Below are positions 19,289-26,462 of a DNA stretch of 64,000 nucleotides, in pieces. The stretch comes from Proteiniphilum propionicum (GTDB lineage Bacteria > Bacteroidota > Bacteroidia > Bacteroidales > Dysgonomonadaceae), in assembly GCF_022267555.1 (NCBI RefSeq), contig NZ_CP073586.1:2037501-2101500 (forward strand). The letters are read 5' to 3'. Both the position numbers and the translations under genes were made by a program. Within the stretch, counting starts at the first letter, position 1. Every line of letters starts with the position of its first letter. The notes beneath the pieces are model-generated. The model was not told the origin of the DNA. It saw only the letters and a list, made by a program, of their open reading frames with translations, and made no database searches.

Positions 19289-20389
19289 TTATTCGGCAGT
19301 GTTTTCAACCATTGCATCTATTCTGACAGGCATTCCGCTTCTCAGCTGCATCACACCTGTGGTCAGCAGTGTGTCCCCGATTGACAAGCCGTCAATGATT
19401 TCCACTGAGGATGATGTGCGCAAACCTGTTACAACTTCAACCTCTTTCGCTTTGCCATTATCATATATATAAGCAATATCACGTCCCATCTCCTTGATGC
19501 TGGAGATGCTTGGGATTACGATGGCATTATCTATCTGGTCAAGCTGAATTTGAATGCTTGCAGACTGTCCCGGCTTAATTTTCCCGCCGGAATTTGTATA
19601 ACGGGCACGAGCAAACAGGCTGAGCGTCTGCATATCTAAACGCGACTCAATAGCGTAAACAGTTGCTTTGTATACCTCTAGGTTATTTTCAACCCTAAAA
19701 GCTATTTCTGTACCGGGCTTTATAAGATTCACAAAATTCTGGGTGAGTGAAAATTCTATTTTAAGAGGTGATATCTTTGTTAATGTGGCTATCACTACTG
19801 AGGGGGAGGCGTATGCACCTTCGCTGACTTGCCTTAGCCCGATAACACCACTGAAAGGGGCACGCAGTTCAGTTTGGCGGATACGTGCTTTTACAAGTTC
19901 AATGTCGGCCATGAGTGTTTCGAGCTGTGTGGTAACTGCCTGATAAGTCTCCTGGCTGATAGCATCTTTTTCCAGCAGTGTCTGCTGACGGAATACTCTG
20001 TCCCTGGCAAGCGGCAGTTGAGTCTCCAGTTTTTTGAGTTCGGCCTGTAAAGGTTCGTCGTTCACTTTCGCCAGCAAGGATCCTTTTTCCACAAAAGAAC
20101 CTTCTAGAAAGTAGATGCCGGTTATTTTTCCTGACGACTCGAAAGTGAGATCTACCTCTTCATCAGGGAGCAGGACGCCGGTTACTCGAAACATGTTGTT
20201 CAATGACTGAGGCTTCAACACTGTTGCATTTACCACCAGGCCAGATCTGTCGGCATTGCTCATTGTTTGTCTTGAATTCTGAGAAGGATTTTCGGAAGCA
20301 AGCAGTTTCCGGATTTTTGGATAAAGAGCCATTGCCAGAATCAATACAGCGATGGATATAAAGACAGCTATTTTGGTTTTTCTATTCAT
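19289..20389 (-). CDS. RND efflux pump periplasmic adaptor (membrane fusion protein)
   Basis: The adaptor that links the RND pump to its outer-membrane channel, 366 residues. An N-terminal membrane anchor (IAVFISIAVLILAMALYP) is followed by the split lipoyl domain (FESSGKITGIYFLEGSFVEKG, then RAPFSGVIGLRQVSEGAYAS), a helical hairpin (residues about 125-185), a beta-barrel domain and the membrane-proximal domain ending near the C-terminus. It is the first gene of the three-gene efflux operon. The 295 bases to the divergent SGNH gene (20390-20684) are AT-rich and contain no regulator or clear promoter pair. Confidence 0.95.
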   Translation of the reverse strand: MNRKTKIAVFISIAVLILAMALYPKIRKLLASENPSQNSRQTMSNADRSGLVVNATVLKPQSLNNMFRVTGVLLPDEEVDLTFESSGKITGIYFLEGSFVEKGSLLAKVNDEPLQAELKKLETQLPLARDRVFRQQTLLEKDAISQETYQAVTTQLETLMADIELVKARIRQTELRAPFSGVIGLRQVSEGAYASPSVVIATLTKISPLKIEFSLTQNFVNLIKPGTEIAFRVENNLEVYKATVYAIESRLDMQTLSLFARARYTNSGGKIKPGQSASIQIQLDQIDNAIVIPSISSIKEMGRDIAYIYDNGKAKEVEVVTGLRTSSSVEIIDGLSIGDTLLTTGVMQLRSGMPVRIDAMVENTAE

Positions 20390-20684
20390 ATCGATGTATA
20401 AAATTCCTCAAAAATACCCTTTAAAACCGATAAAAGGGAGTTGATGATGTCGATTTTAGTTTTTTTAGTTCATAAAATAGACATATCACTGAATTAAATC
20501 GATGAAACGGTTGGGAAACGAATTTTTCTAACTATTTTTGACATTTGTATAAATGAGCCTGTTCCGAAAGTTCTGAATATCAGAAATGATTATTTTATTG
20601 CATTCAATAATATTATCTATTTTGGTCCGCATCAATTAAAGAGACTTTTAGGAGAGGCTCATAAAATGAAAATTAAAATTGATC

Positions 20685-21395
20685 ATGACAGAGTTAAATT
20701 TGAAAAAACTGTTTTTCGTGTTTGCGTGTATTATGAGCAGTGTTTTTATTACAGTAGCACAGGACTGGGCAAACCTGAATCGCTTCAGGGAGGAAAATGC
20801 AAAACTGGGACCCGCGAGAACCTGCGACGACCGGGTTGTATTTATGGGAAATTCAATCACTGAGGGGTGGATAAACCTGGTCCCGGAGTTTTTTGCCGAT
20901 CGCTCCTATATCAACAGGGGAATAAGCGGCCAAACCACACCGCAGATGTTGATACGTTTCCGCCAGGATGTACTCAATCTATGGCCTAAGGTGGTGGTTA
21001 TACTTGCAGGTACCAATGATATAGCGGGTAATACCGGGCCATCAACACTTGAAATGATAGAGGATAATATCCATTCTATGGCAGAGCTTGCAAAGGCACA
21101 TGGTATACAGGTGGTGCTGTGTTCGGTTCTTCCCGCTTATGACTATCCGTGGCGTACCGGGCTGGAGCCTGCTCCCAGGATTGTGGAGTTGAACAAACGG
21201 CTAAATAAGTATGCCGGAACGCATGGAGTGGTATATTGCGATTTTTTCCAGGCTATGGCTGATGAACGCAATGGATTACCCGAAGAACTTTCCGGTGATG
21301 GCGTGCATCCTAATAAAGCGGGTTATACCATCATGGCGCCCATCGTTGAAAATGCTATCGCCCGCGCCCTACTTATGTGGAAAGAATTTAAATAG
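20685..21395 (+). CDS. Secreted SGNH/GDSL-type esterase
   Basis: A 236-residue exported SGNH hydrolase. After a signal peptide (KKLFFVFACIMSSVFITVAQ) come all four blocks: Ser57 in MGNSITEGW (block I), Gly82 in ISGQTTPQM (block II), GTND at 109-112 (block III) and Asp205/His208 in DGVHPNKAGY (block V). It resembles the acylhydrolases common in Bacteroidetes carbohydrate loci and may deacylate glycans, but the substrate is not readable. I chose the ATG at 20685 over a TTG two codons earlier. It is followed by a good terminator at 21450-21473. Confidence 0.92.
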   Translation: MTELNLKKLFFVFACIMSSVFITVAQDWANLNRFREENAKLGPARTCDDRVVFMGNSITEGWINLVPEFFADRSYINRGISGQTTPQMLIRFRQDVLNLWPKVVVILAGTNDIAGNTGPSTLEMIEDNIHSMAELAKAHGIQVVLCSVLPAYDYPWRTGLEPAPRIVELNKRLNKYAGTHGVVYCDFFQAMADERNGLPEELSGDGVHPNKAGYTIMAPIVENAIARALLMWKEFK

Positions 21396-21445
21396 CACTT
21401 GTGAGCGGCCAAAAGACGCTCTCCGGCCCTATAAAAACTGCTGAA

Positions 21446-21592
21446 TTATAAGGGTGAGTAATCACCCTTTTTTAGTCTCTTCGGCTTACATGCGTGCTTC
21501 TCTTTCTTTACCGTAGCTTCACATTTTTTACATATGAATCTTGCGTCCTCTTTAACTTTCAAATCTTTATCCTTACAGGCTGTTTTGCTCAT
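21446..21592 (-). CDS. Small four-cysteine protein, probable zinc ribbon
   Basis: A 48-residue, very basic protein starting at the ATG at 21592. The upstream in-frame extension to 21643 looks non-coding. Cysteines at positions 6, 21, 24 and 32 (CKD..., FICKKC, HAC) give a CxxC pair plus two single cysteines, a plausible zinc site. Similar short lysine-rich CxxC proteins are common and uncharacterised in Bacteroidales, as far as I recall. No signal peptide is present. Its last codons overlap the transcription terminator of the convergent SGNH gene, so those bases do double duty. Function unknown. Confidence 0.72.
   Translation of the reverse strand: MSKTACKDKDLKVKEDARFICKKCEATVKKEKHACKPKRLKKGDYSPL
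21450..21473 (+). terminator. Rho-independent terminator of the SGNH esterase gene
   Basis: AAGGGTGA (21450-21457), loop GTAA, TCACCCTT (21462-21469), running into six T residues at 21468-21473 on the plus strand. It lies about 55 bases after the esterase stop codon and inside the 3' end of the small four-cysteine gene on the other strand. Confidence 0.8.
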
Positions 21593-21674
21593 AAAATATA
21601 TTTGCATAAAAACAGCAGGCATAGAGTAATTGTTCAGTGGCATAGGTCGCTAAACAGCAATTCTTGCGTTTTTT

Positions 21675-22952
21675 TTACGGATCAATTAGAACATATTCTT
21701 TTGGTTCCCGTATGCCCGGAGCAGAAAAATATTGTCCCAGTTCGCCTTTTATTTTCACCTTTTTGTTTAGATTATCGGGATTTTCCTGCAAGTTCAATGC
21801 TTTCCTTAATGCTCCTGTTGGCAATTGCACCGGAATTATTTTATCTGTTTCCGTTTCATCTCTGTTATCTGCTAATGCAAGATTACTGGCTGAAGCATTT
21901 AATGTATCGGACGAAAAGGAACCCATGCTGCTGCCTGTAAATGACCCGACAATATATCCTTCTACCCACACACCTGTTTTGCCCTGATAGTTCTGCGCTT
22001 CAAATATGGTAAAGGGTGAATCTTTAGATCCCTTTATGACTGGAGGTGTTTCCGTTGTCCTGCCTGCTGTCACATTAACAGAAGGCCCTTCTGCCCAGTC
22101 TGTTATTGAACCAAGTGTGATAGCTGCAATTTTATCTGTGAAAAGGGTAACGTTGTAGTTGTATTTTGTCGACTTATCAAAAGAATTTATTTCCAATGCA
22201 TCCGCCAGGGGATATTTATATACCTCTTCATTATCCCCGATGATAAACCAGAGTTCTTTGTCCGTAAGAGTAGCTTCAGGGAGCAGGATACCTTCGGCAA
22301 CTGATCCATCAGAGTTCACTCTGAGTGAAATATTTCCGTAATCGGAAGTGGCTGAAAGTGTTCCGGCCGCCAGGTCAAAAGATGCATTTATCCCTACATT
22401 CGTGATTATTACCTTAAGGTTACTTAAGTTTGCCGATTCGTGGTGTAATATGTTAAGTCCAATTTTCGACAACTGGTGTGAGAACAATAATCCGACATTA
22501 GGGTTTTTTGAATTAAAACTCTTCGCGTTGTTAGAATACATAAGGTCGAGAGCCGCCTGATTTTCCTGATTGCTCAGATCAACCAAATATGTAAAGTCAA
22601 TAATATCTTCACGGTAAGGGTAGTAGCTGATAAAATCAACATCTGACCCGTCGAATGGGAAAGTGATTCCATCCGATTCATTTGATGGTATAAACGTTGT
22701 AGTACCCGTTGTCACATATTTTACATTCAAGGCAGAAGCCGATGAACTAAGCGTCTGCCCCGATTTTATCATATAAAGGCCAATAGCATCTCCTGCCTCC
22801 CATGAGGAGTTGGAAGCACGTGTTTTTATTCCTTCAATCTCTGCATTCAATTGAATTTCCCTGCTTGCCCTGGTTTTGTCTATTTTATCACCTTCACACG
22901 AGAGTAGGATAAAACAGATAATAGGCACAAATAGTCTACTTGCTTTTTTCAT
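21675..22952 (-). CDS. Fimbrillin-like surface lipoprotein with C-terminal DUF6359-type domain
   Basis: A 425-residue lipoprotein with lipobox ILLSC (Cys19). The N-terminal part resembles Bacteroidetes fimbrillin/Mfa-like proteins: IEGIKTRASNSSWEAGDAIG is the usual opening, followed by VDFISYYPYR and FSHQLSKIGL. From about residue 310 a separate domain begins (SPFTIFEAQNYQGKTGVWVEGY to the C-terminus) that resembles the OB-fold-like DUF6359 domains found on similar lipoproteins. It is probably exported and surface-attached; whether it polymerises into a fimbria is unknown. No fim/mfa accessory genes are nearby, so a stand-alone adhesin or surface-binding role is as likely. Confidence 0.8.
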   Translation of the reverse strand: MKKASRLFVPIICFILLSCEGDKIDKTRASREIQLNAEIEGIKTRASNSSWEAGDAIGLYMIKSGQTLSSSASALNVKYVTTGTTTFIPSNESDGITFPFDGSDVDFISYYPYREDIIDFTYLVDLSNQENQAALDLMYSNNAKSFNSKNPNVGLLFSHQLSKIGLNILHHESANLSNLKVIITNVGINASFDLAAGTLSATSDYGNISLRVNSDGSVAEGILLPEATLTDKELWFIIGDNEEVYKYPLADALEINSFDKSTKYNYNVTLFTDKIAAITLGSITDWAEGPSVNVTAGRTTETPPVIKGSKDSPFTIFEAQNYQGKTGVWVEGYIVGSFTGSSMGSFSSDTLNASASNLALADNRDETETDKIIPVQLPTGALRKALNLQENPDNLNKKVKIKGELGQYFSAPGIREPKEYVLIDP

Positions 22953-23436
22953 AAGGCCAATTGATTTATTGTTAATTAATAGGATACTCTCTTTTAACAG
23001 CTCAATATTATATCAACAGTTCGGTAAAAAATTCCACAGTATAATATAATCAATTGAATATCAACGCAAAAGGTTCTGTGGGAGATTCCAATAACCTTTA
23101 ATTCTGATTGGAGGTGTATAAATATACATTTACCGGAATATTGTTATATAATTAAGACTAAAAATTGCAATATATTAACTAAATGTTAATAAGCAAATTA
23201 TTTAAGGAAAAATAATATAAAAATACTGCGAGTTGAGTAAATATATAACAATTCTAAATAATGTTTTGAAAACAGGCCTTCGATTTACAAATAATTACTA
23301 TGCTTTTTTTTCTAATGTATACATATTGAGTGCCTTTGGATGTAAATCGAATAAGGGACTGTTTTTTGAAAATGGGTGGTTGTGAGAAATTAATTTAATT
23401 AAAGAAAATGTTGTATTCTTGAAATCAATGACATTA
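22953..23436 (-). other. 484-base gene-free, AT-rich interval
   Basis: It separates the fimbrillin-like gene from the end of the first GH78 gene, so it should hold the 3' untranslated end of the latter and the promoter of the former. No open frame of note, no clear terminator and no TAnnTTTG element in the right place were found. The only structure seen is an inverted repeat of 11 bases (TTCGATTTACA at 23279-23289, its complement at 23341-23351) with a 51-base loop. Confidence 0.6.
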
Positions 23437-26160
23437 TTAAATATTAGATAACCGGTAAGCTCCTGAACCCAATTCTATTACAAGGCCCGAATCGGTTTCA
23501 TTCACTTTTCGTATACCATTACCTTCTGGCTGTATTATTATTATCTCTTGGGGAAGTCTGACAATGGCTGATGTATTGGCAGGAATGGTAATTTCCCAGC
23601 TAAAGGAGCTTCCCTCTTTCAGCCATTCACTTTTAATCTCTCCATACACCGATCTATAAGAAGCTTTTACATGGGAGAGCCCTTCAGGGAATTTTGGCTC
23701 CATCAGCAGTTTTTTGTACGCCACACTTCCCGGATAGTTTTTTATTCCGGCAAGATCTTCATAATACCAGATAAGCAGATCACCTAACAGCATCACATGA
23801 TTTCCCGAATTCATGGCCGGATCGGCAGTGTCGCCGTTCCAGAGTTCCCATATAGTGGTTGCTCCTTTCTCTATCATATATCCCCAGCTGGGATAAGATG
23901 TGTTTGTGGCAATTTTGTAAGCAAGGTCCACATTACCGTGTTGGGTAAGGCCTCTCATCAAGTGCTGGATACCCAAAACACCGGTGCTGACATGGCTGTC
24001 GAAATCTAATTCCGTTTTCCGTACGATGTTTTCAAACAGACGCTTTTCATATCCTTCCGGGGCCAGTCCCAGCTGTAGTGATAAGATATTTGCTGTAACG
24101 GTATTGTTATCGTATCGGGCTGAATCCGTATTGAAATAGGCCGCATTATACGCATTCCTGATGTTTGCAGCCAATTCTTCATATGCTGGAATATCGTCCC
24201 GATGCCCGGTGATCTCTGCAAACTCAGTCATCAGGTTCAGCAGACTGTAATACATAGTAGTACTTAATACGGGACCTGCAGTTTTTCTTGCCGGATCCGC
24301 CGAATGGATCAGGTCCTGTCTCTCGGGCGGCATACACCAGTCGCCATATGTATCTTTTGTCAATATGCAATCCTGCATCGATACTTCCTGAATTCTTTCC
24401 AGATAGCGCTTCATGGAAGGGTAGTGTTTTTTTATCGGTTCGCTGTTTCCGTAATGATAGTAAAGCATCTTGACGGCATAAAACCAGGCTGCCGGCCAGG
24501 TCACATCATCGTTGTAAATTGTCCAATAACGGGGCGATACTACAGATACGCTGCCTTCAGGGCTTTGAGAGTCTTCAATATCCTGTACCCATTTCCCGTA
24601 GAGCAATGCATTATCGAAAATAAATGCTTCGCCAAAACAGCCTGTGGCACGGTCGCCCAGCCACCCCTGGCGCTCGTCGCGTTGCGGACAGTCTGTTGGC
24701 ATTCCCCGGTAATTACCACGAATACCCCAGTAGGCATTTTTGAATGTTTGATTGATGATCTCGTTTGAGGTCTTGAAATCTCCCGTTGTTTCCATTCTGT
24801 CATAGATTACCTTGCCTGAGAAGCTCGATAGATCGGGCCTTTCTTCAAGGCCGGTTATCTCTACGAAGCGGAAGCCGTGATAAACAAACGATGGCTCCCA
24901 GCTAAATGAGCCGTTTTCTCCGGGAATATACTTATCGGCTACTTTTGCACTGCGAATATTGGCGAGATATAGGGTGCTGTCAGGATTAAGCAGTTCGGCA
25001 AATCTGAAGGTTATGGGTTGATCTTTTTTTCCATATAGTTTTGTAATTTTTAGCCAGCCCACCATATTCTGTCCCATATCGAGAATAAATCTGCCGTCGT
25101 GAAGTTCGATCATACCGATGGGGCTGATCTCTTCCATTACCCGGATATTGGGGTTTGGTTGGGCGGTTAGTTTTCCTCCAGGATCTCCCATAATATCGAC
25201 TGCTTCCCAGTTACTGTCATCAAATCCGGCTTTGTTCCATTGTGACATTTCCAGTCGTGCGTCATACTCCTCTCCATCGAATTCATTGTTAGCGATGATA
25301 GGCCCTTTAGAGGTTATTTTCCACGACTCGTCGCTCACAATAAGTTCAGATGTGCCATCGCTGTACTCTATCTCCAGCTGGGCCAGTAACCGGGGTAGGC
25401 CAAAAACCTGTGTATCCGATTGTCTCATCCCGAAATAGCGCCCGTTGCCCAGCTTCACGGCCAGCAGGTTCTCGTTTTTTTTCATTAGGGATGTTATATC
25501 GTATACGTTATAATACACCCGTTCAGGATACCATGATACTGTGGGAGCAAAAACATCTTCCGATACCCTTTTGCCGTTCAGGTAAGCTTCATAACTCCCG
25601 AGCCCTGAGACATAGAGCATAGCACGTCTTGCCTTTTTCCCGGCTGTGAAAAACTTGCGCAGGTATCGGGCGGCAAGCCGGGTACTTCCCTCTGCCGTTT
25701 CTCCCGGATTAGAGAGCCTATCCTCACCGATCCATTTTGCCTTCCACTCTGTTTTGTTTAGTATGCCCATACTCCAGTTATTGACGTCACTCCATCCTGT
25801 CTCACCATGATTGGTAGTCACTTTAACACGCCAGAAGTAGGCATAGCGGGATAAAAGCTTTTCGCCCTCGTAAGGAATAAGTACCGACAGGTCACTCTCT
25901 ATGGTGCCTGAATCCCATACCAAATTCTCCTCTTTGTTCAGATCATCTTCTGACCTGGCTGCCTGAATCCGGTAAGATTGCTGTACCAGATCGGGTATTG
26001 CCGAGGTGATCTGCCACGAAAAGCGGGGATTTGTTACTTCCACCCCTTCCGGGTTTTCCTGCATTTCAACTTTCAGGGAGACGACTTTCATTCGTGCTTC
26101 CTGACACCCTGCTATCAGAACTGTTAATATAAGTCCTATTAAAAAGTGAATGTTTTTCAT
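23437..26160 (-). CDS. GH78 alpha-L-rhamnosidase, lipoprotein
   Basis: A 907-residue exo-acting enzyme expected to release terminal alpha-L-rhamnose with inversion. It is exported as a lipoprotein (LIAGC, Cys19). An N-terminal fibronectin-like domain (NPRFSWQI) and rhamnose-binding-type beta-sandwich domains (YVSGLGSYEAYLNGKRV) precede the (alpha/alpha)6 barrel. The catalytic-acid region reads DCPQRDERQGWLGD from Asp490, with Glu496 the expected acid, and the second carboxylate lies in GATTIWELWNGD. The C-terminal beta-sandwich ends with the usual IPANTSAIVRLP stretch. It is the last gene of the leftward arm of the utilisation locus. Confidence 0.95.
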   Translation of the reverse strand: MKNIHFLIGLILTVLIAGCQEARMKVVSLKVEMQENPEGVEVTNPRFSWQITSAIPDLVQQSYRIQAARSEDDLNKEENLVWDSGTIESDLSVLIPYEGEKLLSRYAYFWRVKVTTNHGETGWSDVNNWSMGILNKTEWKAKWIGEDRLSNPGETAEGSTRLAARYLRKFFTAGKKARRAMLYVSGLGSYEAYLNGKRVSEDVFAPTVSWYPERVYYNVYDITSLMKKNENLLAVKLGNGRYFGMRQSDTQVFGLPRLLAQLEIEYSDGTSELIVSDESWKITSKGPIIANNEFDGEEYDARLEMSQWNKAGFDDSNWEAVDIMGDPGGKLTAQPNPNIRVMEEISPIGMIELHDGRFILDMGQNMVGWLKITKLYGKKDQPITFRFAELLNPDSTLYLANIRSAKVADKYIPGENGSFSWEPSFVYHGFRFVEITGLEERPDLSSFSGKVIYDRMETTGDFKTSNEIINQTFKNAYWGIRGNYRGMPTDCPQRDERQGWLGDRATGCFGEAFIFDNALLYGKWVQDIEDSQSPEGSVSVVSPRYWTIYNDDVTWPAAWFYAVKMLYYHYGNSEPIKKHYPSMKRYLERIQEVSMQDCILTKDTYGDWCMPPERQDLIHSADPARKTAGPVLSTTMYYSLLNLMTEFAEITGHRDDIPAYEELAANIRNAYNAAYFNTDSARYDNNTVTANILSLQLGLAPEGYEKRLFENIVRKTELDFDSHVSTGVLGIQHLMRGLTQHGNVDLAYKIATNTSYPSWGYMIEKGATTIWELWNGDTADPAMNSGNHVMLLGDLLIWYYEDLAGIKNYPGSVAYKKLLMEPKFPEGLSHVKASYRSVYGEIKSEWLKEGSSFSWEITIPANTSAIVRLPQEIIIIQPEGNGIRKVNETDSGLVIELGSGAYRLSNI

Positions 26161-26462
26161 CTGTTTTTATTTTTTCACACTATTCTTATATTGAGTATTA
26201 CATGTTTTACATGCTGATTTTACAATATAGGTTGCCGAGAATGTGATGTTTGCATGTTTTGAAGGGTACCCGTGGCACGCAGGGTGTCGGAACAAGCCTT
26301 AAAACATCATCAGTCGGGCAGTTTAGTTTTAACCATGCTGTATGCGAGACCGACTTTCGGTTTAAGTTTAACCACAATGGAGACTAGTTTAGTTTTAACC
26401 ATGCTGTATGCGAGACTTGAGTTGAGAATTTTTTATTGGTTCAATCATGCCAATCTCATTTT
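26161..26462. other. 302-base intergenic interval between two GH78 genes
   Basis: No gene is supported here. The left part is AT-rich and is the expected 5' region of the downstream GH78 gene. The right part (26321-26416) is occupied by the direct repeats listed separately. A short plus-strand open frame across them encodes the same ten residues twice, which is a by-product of the repeat. Confidence 0.6.
26321..26416. repeat. Two identical 30-base direct repeats with a degenerate third copy between them
   Basis: The 30-base unit at 26321-26350 is repeated without change at 26387-26416, a period of 66 bases. Both copies begin GTTTAGTTTTAACC and end TATGCGAGAC. A shorter related copy (26360-26384, beginning GTTTAAGTTTAACC and ending GGAGAC) lies inside the 36-base interval. 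The 30/36 geometry recalls a minimal CRISPR unit, but the internal degenerate copy and the lack of cas genes argue for a different kind of intergenic repeat. Confidence 0.85.

Noticed and set aside
20409-20416. TATTTTTG (minus strand) as the promoter of the efflux operon
   Set aside because: It would leave a leader of only about a dozen bases and has no -33 partner.
26321-26416. CRISPR array
   Set aside because: Only two full repeats, the interval contains a degenerate copy of the repeat itself, and no cas gene is present in the window.
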